Positions 1-8,300 of a DNA stretch of 13,552 nucleotides are shown here, in pieces (the first letter of the stretch is position 1; the number at the start of each line of letters is the position of its first letter). This DNA is from Gammaproteobacteria bacterium. GTDB taxonomy: Bacteria > Gemmatimonadota > Gemmatimonadetes > Longimicrobiales > Gaopeijiaceae. The notes below the pieces were generated by a model. That model saw nothing but the letters and a program-made list of their open reading frames with translations, ran no database searches and was not told the DNA's origin. The stretch spans positions 7,021 through 20,572 of the forward strand of contig JAHEKL010000018.1 in assembly GCA_024638345.1 (NCBI GenBank), written 5' to 3'. A program made the translations under genes and the position numbers.

Positions 1-2
1 TC

Positions 3-86
3 GATTTCTACAAGGTGCCCTCCTACTGGCGTCCTGGCGCATCGGCCCCCCCTTCCCTACCGTTTCCCGCTGCCGGCCTACCGTGA
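3..86 (+). CDS. C-terminal tail of an unidentified upstream gene (partial)
   Basis: The frame starting at base 3 is open from the left edge to a TGA at 84-86 and would encode 27 residues beginning DFYKVPSYWRPG and ending in a Pro/Ala-rich stretch. The aromatic-rich start looks like real protein, and the stop lies just before the next gene, which is what an upstream same-strand neighbour would leave. The fragment is too short to assign to a family, and I do not recognise it. It could also be a chance open frame, because GC-rich DNA has few stops. Confidence 0.35.
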   Translation, partial: DFYKVPSYWRPGASAPPSLPFPAAGLP

Positions 87-114
87 ATGGAGCGCGTGCC
101 GCCGGGTTCTCTCC

Positions 115-119
115 GGGAG
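115..119 (+). promoter_or_regulatory. Shine-Dalgarno site for the gene starting at 125
   Basis: GGGAG lies 5 bases before the ATG at 125. It favours this ATG over the in-frame GTG at 83, which would put 14 extra residues ahead of an otherwise normal signal peptide. Confidence 0.55.
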
Positions 120-124
120 ACCGC

Positions 125-1129
125 ATGACGGTTTTCACTCGCACGGCTCTGATCGGATTCGGGCTCTTGAGTCTGATCGCGACCCCACGCGCCTCGCTGG
201 GACAGGACCGGATCGAAGCCGACTTGGAGCGACTTACGACTGCCAATGCCAAGGGATTCGTGGAGCCTCTCTCTCGAGGGCTCGCGTTCGCCATGGTCGG
301 AGGGATCTTCGATGGAGCGGAGCCGCTCGGGGCGTTCGACTTCGAGGTGGGCGCGAGAGTATCGGGGGCCCTTCCTCCGAGGGAATCCGAAACGTTCCAA
401 CCCGTGCTCCCCGAGGAAGTGGTATGGAACGGCACGACCTACACCGACCCCTATCGTGCTCGGGACGGGCTCACCTCGACGCCCACGGTGGTCGGACGGG
501 GTCCCGGCGTGGTGCTGGAGCCGAGCGGAGGATTTCGCGAGGCCTTGACCACCTCCGGCCGACAGCCGAGCGACTTCGAGCTTCCACTACCGGCCGGTCG
601 CGACATTCCTGCTGTCCCGTACCCTGTATTCCATGCCTCGCTCGGTGTGGGATTCGGTACCGAGCTGAGCGTGCGCTTCACTCCCGAGCTGAAGGTGGAC
701 GAGGAGCTCGGGGGGTTTCGTGGACTGGGGTTCGCCTTGCGTCACGCCCTCACGAACTGGTTCGAATCTCCGGTCGAGCTCTCCATCCTCCTGGCACGAC
801 AAACCCTGGACATCGGTACCTATCTGGACGCCTCGTCCACTCAGTACGGTCTTCTGGCCAGCCGGCGACTGGGTCCCCTCGCGCTGTTCGCGTCGGGTCA
901 GCTTCGAAGCGGAACGGTGGATGTGCTGTACGAAGTGGACAACGCCGACAACGCGAATCCGGGACTTCCCAACGACGGGGAGCAGATTCGATTCTCGGAG
1001 AAGCTGGGGACAGGAGGTGCGCTCGGCTTGGGCGCTCGCCTCCAGCTCCTGATCATGAACCTCTCCGGGCAGTATACCTTCGAGGACTACTCGGTGGTGA
1101 CGATCAAGGTTGGGTTCGGAACGCCTTAG
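125..1129 (+). CDS. Secreted DUF6588-like protein, probable outer-membrane beta-barrel
   Basis: The product is 334 residues. It begins with a clear Sec signal peptide: Arg6, a hydrophobic core around residues 8-20 and a likely cleavage after ASLG at residue 26. The start at 125 is supported by GGGAG five bases upstream and by signal-peptide geometry. The mature part opens with NAKGFVEPLSRGLAFAM, then a Gly/aromatic-rich body with alternating hydrophobic and polar residues (for example residues 168-186, 199-210, 240-262 and 297-332), as expected of membrane beta strands. This pattern, an 'NA..Y..PL' opening followed by a lipid-facing barrel, resembles the DUF6588 family of putative outer-membrane proteins. 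The assignment comes from recalled family features, not from a search. No substrate or function can be stated. It is followed tail-to-tail by the DUF4384-like gene. A small porin-like or surface barrel of another family is the main alternative. Confidence 0.75.
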   Translation: MTVFTRTALIGFGLLSLIATPRASLGQDRIEADLERLTTANAKGFVEPLSRGLAFAMVGGIFDGAEPLGAFDFEVGARVSGALPPRESETFQPVLPEEVVWNGTTYTDPYRARDGLTSTPTVVGRGPGVVLEPSGGFREALTTSGRQPSDFELPLPAGRDIPAVPYPVFHASLGVGFGTELSVRFTPELKVDEELGGFRGLGFALRHALTNWFESPVELSILLARQTLDIGTYLDASSTQYGLLASRRLGPLALFASGQLRSGTVDVLYEVDNADNANPGLPNDGEQIRFSEKLGTGGALGLGARLQLLIMNLSGQYTFEDYSVVTIKVGFGTP

Positions 1130-1142
1130 TCCCCGGGGGAGA

Positions 1143-2222
1143 TCAGCGCGAGTCGGGCGCGCCGTCCGGTCTGCCTCGACGCTCGAGCGTGGGTCGATCG
1201 GCTCCCGGAGCCCGCCTGGGCACGACCGGAAGCGCCGAGCTCGGTATCCGAGATTCGGGCGCTCGGAGTGAAGCGGGCGGTGCCTGGTCGCCCGCCTGTC
1301 CCACCGGCGGTCCCTGCCCGTTCGCGCGACCCTGATCGACATTTCGCAGCAGATCGGGGCCAGCGAGCCCCCCACCCGGCTCGAAGAACCGATCGGAAGC
1401 GGGGCGTCCTACTGCCGTGCGGCTCTGCACGATCGGTGTGCCCGCTTCCCCCAAGAACCTACGCGTGAACGCGAACTGTGGGAGTCCCGGCTGCGGAGGA
1501 CGGGCGTAGAGGATCTGATCACCCCGGTAGCGAGTCGCTGGGTAGTAGTACGGGTCGTTGTAGATCACCACCCGCACGTCGAGGCACGTCTGCATGTAAG
1601 GGTTCCAATCCTCGAACGGCTGCTCCACATGGCACTGGTAACAGAGGAATCGAGGATACGAATAAGGCTGATCGACGTGATAGGCGGTGAAGTCGATGGC
1701 GTAGTCTGCCTCAGTCGCCTCTGGGAGGAGGACCTGCCGGAAGTCGTCGATCACGACGTACGGGTCCGCTCGAATGCGGTTTCGGTCCAGTGAGGAGTCC
1801 CACCCTCCCGCGACCGGGATCGTCGAAAGCCGGTCGAAGGAGAAAGGCCGCCCCGAGGCGAGCACGAAGAAGTATCCCACGCCTGGCGATTCGTCGATGA
1901 CCCACTCGTCCGAGTCCGGGAACAACAGTCGGTAATCACGGCCGCCGCGCGCTCGGGCCGCTTGATCCGCTCCACCGGGGAAGAGAAGTCGGAGCACTCC
2001 GTCGGTATCGATGTGGAATACCAGCAGGTGCGCGTCAGCGGAGGCACGGTAGTAAACGCGTGCCTGGTCACCGCTCTCGAACACGGGATCGACGCCCCGA
2101 TCGAGCCATATGCGGGTTTCGAGGGATTCGGGCGGACTCGAAGGCGCTTGACGTGCCCAACCCGCGACCGGGAAGAACGCCGTCACCGACAGCGCGATCA
2201 ATGCCATCCGGTTCAGCGTCAT
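1143..2222 (-). CDS. Exported DUF4384-like protein with a CxxCH + Cys site
   Basis: This 359-residue protein starts with a signal peptide (MTLNRMALIALSV..., likely cleavage after Ala23 or nearby). An alternative start is Met6 at 2207; neither has a clear Shine-Dalgarno site. Residues 36-130 resemble DUF4384: an IWLDRG opening, 'GDQARVYYRASADAHLLVFHIDTDG', a pro-rich 'LLFPGG' stretch and 'ESPGVGYFFVLAS'. DUF4384 domains are usually secreted and often accompany envelope or stress-related proteins; their biochemical role is poorly defined. Residues 194-213 hold CYQCH and a third Cys after 15 residues, inside an aromatic-rich section (WNPY, YNDPYYYP). The last 75 residues are Pro/Gly/Arg-rich and look disordered. 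It is convergent with the barrel gene and divergent from the DUF58 gene, so it is probably transcribed alone. I see no MIDAS or enzyme motif. Confidence 0.8.
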   Translation of the reverse strand: MTLNRMALIALSVTAFFPVAGWARQAPSSPPESLETRIWLDRGVDPVFESGDQARVYYRASADAHLLVFHIDTDGVLRLLFPGGADQAARARGGRDYRLLFPDSDEWVIDESPGVGYFFVLASGRPFSFDRLSTIPVAGGWDSSLDRNRIRADPYVVIDDFRQVLLPEATEADYAIDFTAYHVDQPYSYPRFLCYQCHVEQPFEDWNPYMQTCLDVRVVIYNDPYYYPATRYRGDQILYARPPQPGLPQFAFTRRFLGEAGTPIVQSRTAVGRPASDRFFEPGGGLAGPDLLRNVDQGRANGQGPPVGQAGDQAPPASLRAPESRIPSSALPVVPRRAPGADRPTLERRGRPDGAPDSR

Positions 2223-2512
2223 CCGGGCCTGTTCGGTTGTGCGGGAATCTGACTCAGCCCCCGTGAAAGTGCAGAGATCGTGCCGGACGATCATGACGTC
2301 GAGAAACGCTCTCCCGAGCGGGTATTCGCGCCGCTGGACGCGCGGTGCTGGGCGCCAGTCATCCTTGATTGTCCCATGACGAGGACGCCGTTCGCTCTCT
2401 GCGGGGTACAACCCATTGCTTCTTCACCCGTGACAGGCCCCACTGGCTCCGAATCTCCTTACTATCTAGGCGATTGCAGCGAAAACGTTCCTCCGGTAGC
2501 TTCGGCACGCCA
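2223..2512. other. Divergent intergenic spacer, 290 bases
   Basis: This gap must carry the promoters for the leftward DUF4384-like gene and for the rightward DUF58-to-mfd run. I looked for -35/-10 pairs on both strands and found only weak pieces: TTGATT at 2365-2370, TACAAC at 2407-2412 and TACTAT at 2460-2465, none with a convincing partner at 16-18 bases. The reading frames of both neighbours run open some way into the spacer, but those extensions have no family resemblance and I treat them as non-coding. No stable hairpin, riboswitch or small gene stands out. Confidence 0.5.
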
Positions 2513-3442
2513 ATGAATCGACCGCCCACCGCTCCCAACGCAAACCGCCGGGCCGAGCTCCTCAGGCCGGAGGATCTTGCATCGCTGGGAGGCCTGGAGA
2601 TCCGGACCCGGGCCGTTGTGGAGGGATTCTTCATGGGCCTCCACCGTTCCCCGCACCGCGGGTTCTCTGCCGAGTTCGCGGAGCTCCGAGGCTATCGGCC
2701 CGGGGACGACCTGCGTCACATCGACTGGCGCATGTACGCCCGCTCGGATCGCTTCTACGTGAAGCAGTTCGAGGAAGAGACCAATCTTCGTGCCCACCTC
2801 CTCCTCGATGTCAGCGCCTCCATGGGCTGGAGCTCTCGTCCCCCGATCCTGCCGACCAAGCTCTGGTACGGCTCCACGCTCGCGGCCGCGCTCGCGTCGA
2901 TCCTCCTCCGACAGGGGGACCGAGCCGGCCTCGCGGTATTCGACGATAGGATCCGCGGATGGCTGTCGTCGCGGGGGGGAAGACGCCAATGGGTGGAGTT
3001 CGTTCGCAAGCTCGACGGCCTGGAGGCGTCGGGGAGCACGGACGCATCGACCGCGATTCGAGAGGTCGCACTTCGTCTTCACCGTCGGGGGCTAGTGGTG
3101 CTCATCTCCGATCTCCTGATCGATCCGGAGGAGACGATCCGAGCGCTCCGGTACCTGGCCCATCGCAAGCACCAAGTGATGGTCTTCCACCTCCTCGATC
3201 CCGGCGAACGGGATCTCACCGGCTCGGGCGACGCACGATTTCGGGATCCCGAGACAGGCGAGGAGCTACTGGTCGACGTGACCGAGGTTCGGGAGGACTA
3301 CCGTGACGCCGTGGAGCTGGCCCTCAACGAATGGCGGCGAGCACTTCGGCCCGCCGGCGTCGACTACGTGCTCGTCGACACTGCCGCACCCCTGGCCACC
3401 GTCCTCCGGGCCTTCCTGAGCAAGCGGGAGCGACTGGGCTGA
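2513..3442 (+). CDS. DUF58 domain protein (vWA-like, MoxR-system partner)
   Basis: The 309-residue product is a soluble DUF58 protein with no membrane segment. The family hallmark is present at residues 52-89: SAEFAELRGYRPGDDLRHID, then WRMYARSDRFYVKQFEEE. A von Willebrand A-like fold follows. Its metal-site motif DVSASM is at residues 99-104, a GSTD loop at 174-177 and ISD at 198-200, so the MIDAS looks intact. DUF58 proteins usually work with a MoxR AAA+ ATPase and vWA/BatA membrane proteins in chaperone-like complexes; which substrate is served here is unknown. The start at 2513 puts about 40 residues before the DUF58 core, a normal length. The frame is open to 2369, but that extension shows no conserved sequence. 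The batA-like gene starts 3 bases after the stop, so the two are almost certainly co-expressed. No MoxR gene lies in the window. Confidence 0.92.
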   Translation: MNRPPTAPNANRRAELLRPEDLASLGGLEIRTRAVVEGFFMGLHRSPHRGFSAEFAELRGYRPGDDLRHIDWRMYARSDRFYVKQFEEETNLRAHLLLDVSASMGWSSRPPILPTKLWYGSTLAAALASILLRQGDRAGLAVFDDRIRGWLSSRGGRRQWVEFVRKLDGLEASGSTDASTAIREVALRLHRRGLVVLISDLLIDPEETIRALRYLAHRKHQVMVFHLLDPGERDLTGSGDARFRDPETGEELLVDVTEVREDYRDAVELALNEWRRALRPAGVDYVLVDTAAPLATVLRAFLSKRERLG

Positions 3443-3445
3443 GCC

Positions 3446-5380
3446 ATGACGGTGCTGACTCCCTTCGTCCTCCTGGGACTCGTCGCTCTCGCAGTTCCCA
3501 TCCTTCTGCACCTCCTCAGGAGACAGGAGCGGCGGACCCGGGTCTTCCCCGCCTTGCGCTATCTGAAGCGAAGCACCCGGGAGCATGCCCGGATCGTGCG
3601 TCTCCGTCAGCTCCTCCTCCTCGCGCTGCGTTTGGCGGCCGTCATCCTCGTGTCTCTCGCCGGCGCGCGTCTGGTCTTGCCGCTCGGGGGACGCGACGAC
3701 CCGCCGGCGGCGATCGCCCTGATCATGGACAACGGACTCACGTCGGCAGCTGTCGTGGGAGAGGGTCGTGTGCTGGACTCGCTCGCGGCGACCGCGGCAC
3801 AGGCTCTGAGTCGGACGGGTCCGAGGGATCAGGTCTGGATCGTGCCAAGCGGTGCGCCGGATCAGACCTCCGTACCCATGTCACCTGACCGGGCGCTTGC
3901 CGCAATCGAGGCGCTGACACCCACACATGTCACTTCGAGCCTCCGATCCAGCCTGGACCGGGCTGGAAGCCTGCTGGATGCGGCCCCTTCCGAGCTGAGA
4001 GAGCTGATTCTCGTGTCGGATCTTCGACCAGAGGCGTTCGAGTCTGGAACCACCGGCGACCAGCCCCGGTCCGAGCGGGTGCTCGTGGCCCCAGCTCCCA
4101 CGGCACCTTCGTCCAATCGGGGCATCGGCTCGCTCTCCATCTCCGGAGGAATGACGCCGCGCGCGGGTGAGCTGGGTCAGATCGAGGTCACGGTGATCGG
4201 AAGCGACGTCGGCGGGGCGACGGTGCGAGGCTATGTGGACGAGCGCCTCGTCGGGACGGCGGTGGCCAGCGAGGATGGCACCGCGGTGCTTCCCTTGCCC
4301 AGGCTTCCTGTCGGCTGGGTGCGAGGCCGGGTGGAGGTGGAGCCCGACGGTCTGCGGGGTGATGACGTGGCCTATTTCGGGCTACGTGCGATCCCGCCGC
4401 CCACGGTCCAGATCCTCGGCCCGGTTTCGTCCTTCGTAGAGGAAGCCGTCTCGGTCCTGGATCAGGCCGGCCGCATTCGGTTGGTCCAGAGTGGCGAAGC
4501 GGTCGTGCAGGTGCTCAGTGGGGGCTCTCCCGCCACTCCCTCCCCGGCCGCGGCGCTGATCGTGATCCCTCCGGACGAGAGCGCCCTGCTCCCCGCCCTG
4601 AACCAACGGCTGGCCACGATCCTTCCTGACTGGAGTCTCGAAGCGACGACGCCCGTCGGAGAGGTGGAGGCGAGAGTTGCAAGCGGCTCACTCGCCGGCT
4701 TCCTTCCGACGGTTCCGAACGTACGACTCGCATACGCGATCCGAGCGCAGGGATCCGAGCCGGACTGGTCCGAGCTCATGACCCTATCGGACGGACGGCC
4801 CTGGATCGTGGAGTCCGCCACACCAGAGCGTTCGGTGATCGTTTTGGCCTCTCCGATGACGCTCGAAGCATCCGACCTCCCGTCGTCGGCCTCGATGCTT
4901 CCCCTCATGGAGCTGCTGGTCAGTCGGTCGACGGACTCCCCTGGGCGGGGTCAGGTGAGGCCCGGTGAGCCTCTGCGTCTCCCCCCGGCAGCCGCGATCG
5001 TCCGTCTGCCGGACGACACCGAGCGGGTCGTTACCGGCGGCGGAATGCTCCGCGACACCCACTCGGCGGGCGTTTACGAGGTCCTCGACTCCGAGCGTCA
5101 GATCCTGAGCCTCATCCCGGTCAACCCGATATCTCCCGGCTCGCTGGCCTCCCTGACCGCGTCCGAAGCGGCTGCTCGACTCGAGGATGCCTGGGAGAAC
5201 GCACGTCCCGGCGATCCGTGGCCGCGCTCGGTTCTCACGGATCGGCGCGGCCGGGAAGTCTCCGGCCCCCTCCTCCTGGGTCTGCTGTTCGTGCTCGTAG
5301 CGGAAAGCTGGCTGGCGTCCGTGAATCCTCGTGGCTCCAGAAGCCCCGCGGAGCCCACGACGGAGGTGGAGCCGTCATGA
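3446..5380 (+). CDS. BatA-domain membrane protein with degenerate vWA domain
   Basis: The product is 644 residues. The N-terminus is a typical BatA (aerotolerance regulator N-terminal) module: a first membrane helix at about 6-24, the LLHLLRRQERRTRVFPALRYL linker with 'RVFPALRYLKR', and a second helix at about 56-74. A vWA-like region follows, but the metal motif expected near residue 95 reads DNGLTS rather than the usual D-x-S-x-S; 'LILVSDLRPE' at 187-195 matches the later Asp strand. The middle 400 residues are beta-rich and probably periplasmic, and a third helix lies at about 606-624, followed by a short polar tail. It sits 3 bases after the DUF58 gene, and its stop overlaps the mfd start (ATGA at 5377-5380). 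This two-plus-one helix layout is common in long BatA proteins of the MoxR neighbourhood. The function is inferred from family and context only. Confidence 0.88.
   Translation: MTVLTPFVLLGLVALAVPILLHLLRRQERRTRVFPALRYLKRSTREHARIVRLRQLLLLALRLAAVILVSLAGARLVLPLGGRDDPPAAIALIMDNGLTSAAVVGEGRVLDSLAATAAQALSRTGPRDQVWIVPSGAPDQTSVPMSPDRALAAIEALTPTHVTSSLRSSLDRAGSLLDAAPSELRELILVSDLRPEAFESGTTGDQPRSERVLVAPAPTAPSSNRGIGSLSISGGMTPRAGELGQIEVTVIGSDVGGATVRGYVDERLVGTAVASEDGTAVLPLPRLPVGWVRGRVEVEPDGLRGDDVAYFGLRAIPPPTVQILGPVSSFVEEAVSVLDQAGRIRLVQSGEAVVQVLSGGSPATPSPAAALIVIPPDESALLPALNQRLATILPDWSLEATTPVGEVEARVASGSLAGFLPTVPNVRLAYAIRAQGSEPDWSELMTLSDGRPWIVESATPERSVIVLASPMTLEASDLPSSASMLPLMELLVSRSTDSPGRGQVRPGEPLRLPPAAAIVRLPDDTERVVTGGGMLRDTHSAGVYEVLDSERQILSLIPVNPISPGSLASLTASEAAARLEDAWENARPGDPWPRSVLTDRRGREVSGPLLLGLLFVLVAESWLASVNPRGSRSPAEPTTEVEPS
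5361..5366 (+). promoter_or_regulatory. Shine-Dalgarno site for mfd
   Basis: GGAGGT lies 10 bases before the ATG at 5377, inside the end of the batA-like gene. With the ATGA overlap it fixes the mfd start at 5377 and makes translational coupling likely. The frame itself is open to 5218. Confidence 0.6.
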
Positions 5381-8300
5381 GCCGACTCCACCCCGTGATC
5401 GAGGCCATAAAGCACACTCCCCTTGCGAGCAAGCTGGGGAAGAGGCTCCCCCGAGCCGGAGAGCGACTCGCTATCGGCGGAGTCGTCGGAGGAGCCGGCT
5501 CCGCTCTGATCGCGAACCTCCACGAGTCCCACCCCACACGCATCCTGGTGGTCGTCTCTCCGGATCCCGACAGCGCGAGCCGGGTGGAAGCGGACTTGGA
5601 GTCGCTGCTGGGTCTCGAAACCCCTCACTTCTACCCTCAGTATGAGACCCGGCTCGATTCACGAGAGGACGCAGACCCCCGAATCGACGCACTCCGAGTG
5701 GAGGCGGTTGAAGCGCTCCTCGGCGGTCATGGCCGAATCTTCGTCACGACACCGCGCGCCCTACAAGAGCGAATGGCGATGCCGGATCGCCTGACCCAGC
5801 TCCACGTCGAGCTCACCAAGGGGGAGGAGATCGGTCTCTCGCTGCTCGTGGAAGAGCTCGACACGATGGGATACCAGCGAGTGCCCCTTGTCGAGGAGGT
5901 GGGACAGTTCGGGGTCCGGGGAGGCCTGGTCGACATCTTCTCCCTCGGGCTGTCCGATCCGATCCGGATCGAGTTCTGGGGCGACGAGATCTCGTCGATC
6001 CGCTCCTTCGAGGTGACCGACCAGCGCTCGGTGCAGGAGCTCGAGACCGTTCGTCTCCTTCCCGCAGCGTTTCGCTCGGGTCCGGGACGCGGAGGGACGA
6101 ACGAGTCCACCCTTCGAAGCTTCCTCGAAGTCCTACCGACCGAAACGATCATGGTCGGAATCGGAGGGACCCACTGGGAGGAGGACTTCCGGAAGACCTG
6201 GGCACACGCGCGGCTGCTGAGAGACGAGTCGGCGCAGGAGGCCGAGACCTCCCTCGACCAGCACCTGCTCCCCCCCTCCGAAGCGGCCGCGATCCTCAGA
6301 ACACTCCCGATCCTTCGTCTGACTCCGGAGGAGGGCCACGAGCACTCGCTCGACTCCCGACCTCCGCCCACGATCGATCGGAAGATGAGCAGGCTCATTG
6401 CGTTCCTCCGCGAGCAATCGGTTCAGGGTGCGAGCACCCTGATCCTCTGTGACAACGAAGGACAGGTGGAGCGACTCGATGAGATCCTGCTCGAGTCCGG
6501 TGAGCCGATCCCGGGCGTGAGCATAGGCTTGGGGTCGGTCGAGGGAGGCTTCACGATCCCGTCCGTGCCGACGCTGAACGTGCTGACGGACCACGAGATC
6601 TTTCGTCGGCGACGCAGAGTGCGATCGAAGAGGCGATTCAGCGGCGCGATGGCGCTCGAGAGCCTCGCTCAGCTGTCGCCGGGCGACTACGTGGTGCACA
6701 TGGATCACGGGATCGGCCAGTTCCAGGGCTTGGAGCAGATCGAGGTGGGCGGGGAGGATCTGGAGGTTCTGGCAATCGCATACGCCGAGGGGGAGACGCT
6801 CCGTGTCCCGGTCTACCGGCTGGATCTGGTCGAGCGCTGGGTAGGAGAGAGGGACGAGTCCGAGCCCCCGTCGGTGCACCGGATCGGTGGACGTCGGTGG
6901 AAGACGCTGAGGCGTCGGACCGAAGCGGCTATCGAGAAAATGACTCGGGAACTCTTGGAGCTCTACGCGGAGCGAGAGCTGGCGGAGGGCTTCGCGTTCT
7001 CGCCCGATTCCAAGTGGCAGACGGAGATGGAGGCGGGGTTCCTCTACGAGGACACGCCCGACCAGCGGAAGGTGACCCGAGAGGTCAAGAAGGACATGGA
7101 GTCCGCCCGACCCATGGATCGACTCATTTGTGGCGACGTCGGGTTCGGCAAGACAGAAGTGGCGATTCGAGCCGCGTTCAAGGCGGTTCAGGACGGAAAG
7201 CAGGTGGCGGTTCTGGCCCCGACCACGATCCTGGTCCAGCAACACCATCGAACCTTCGGGGAGCGGCTCGCGGACTTTCCCGTGCGCGTGGCCTCCCTTT
7301 CCCGCTTTCGTACGGCGCGCGAGCAGGAGGAGACACTCCTTGCGCTCGAGCGAGGAGAGATCGACATCGTCGTCGGCACGCATCGTCTTTTTTCGGGTGA
7401 CGTTCGATTCCGCGACCTGGGTCTCCTCATCGTGGACGAGGAGCAGCGGTTCGGGGTCAAGCACAAAGAGGCGCTGAAGCGGCTGAGGGCGAGCGTGGAC
7501 GCGTTGACCCTCACGGCCACCCCGATTCCTCGAACGCTCCAACTGTCGCTCGCCGGAGTCCGCAGCCTGTCCCTGATTCGCAGCCCGCCCGCGGACCGAC
7601 TGGCCGTCAGCACGCAGGCCATCCCATGGAGCGACTCCCTCATCGCCGAGATCCTGGTTCAGGAGCTCGACCGTGGCGGTCAAACTTTCTTCTTGCACAA
7701 CCGAGTAGAGACGATCCGATCCGTGTGCGAGCGTCTTCGACGTCTCGTCCCGGAGGGCCGAATCGAAGTTGCGCACGGTCAAATGGCCGCGAACGACCTC
7801 GACGAAGTGATGAGGGGCTTCATCGAGGGCGAAGTCGATGTGCTGGTGTGCTCGTCGATCATCGAGAACGGCCTAGACGTGCCCAATGCGAACACCCTCG
7901 TCGTCGATGGAGCCGATCGATTCGGCTTGGCCCAACTCTATCAGATTCGTGGCAGGGTGGGTCGATCGAACCGGCGGGCCTACTGCTATCTGGTGACGCC
8001 CGACTCGCTCACGGAGGACGCGAGACGCAGGATTCAACTGCTCGAGCGGCACACCGAGCTGGGAAGCGGTTATCAGATTGCGCTACGTGACCTCGAGATC
8101 CGGGGTGCCGGAAATCTCTTGGGCGCGGATCAGTCCGGGTTCGCCCACGCGGTCGGGATGGATACGTATCTCCGTCTCTTGGAGGATGCGGTGCGCAGGG
8201 TGCGCGGGGCGGCGGCGCGAAAAGGGGAGATCGAGTTCGGAGAGCCCGACGTCTCCGTTCCGGGATCGGCGTTCGTGCCGGACAGCTACGTTTCGGACTC

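Noticed and set aside
1131..1139. CCCCGGGGG palindrome as a terminator
   Set aside because: It is too short to form a hairpin with a loop and has no following T run.
424..1335. 303-codon forward frame overlapping the barrel gene and the end of the DUF4384-like gene
   Set aside because: It is highly Arg/Gly/Ser-rich with no domain, has no ribosome site, and spans parts of two better-supported genes.
1629..1643. CxxCH as proof of a c-type cytochrome
   Set aside because: The motif alone is not enough. The protein lacks a cytochrome fold signature and the site could equally bind zinc or form a disulfide. I kept it as a finding, not as a functional call.
2365..2465. Candidate promoter pieces (TTGATT, TACAAC, TACTAT) before the DUF58 gene
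   Set aside because: No two of them are 16-18 bases apart, so no -35/-10 pair can be supported.
6270..6276. C7 run in mfd and G7 run in the DUF58 gene (2973-2979) as phase-variation tracts
   Set aside because: Homopolymers of seven are expected by chance in DNA this GC-rich, and both genes are in frame across them.
6133..7782. 549-codon open frame on the reverse strand across mfd
   Set aside because: It is antisense to the helicase core of mfd, whose motifs are all in the forward frame. The translation is Arg/Leu/Glu-rich with no family resemblance, as expected from a GC-rich shadow frame.
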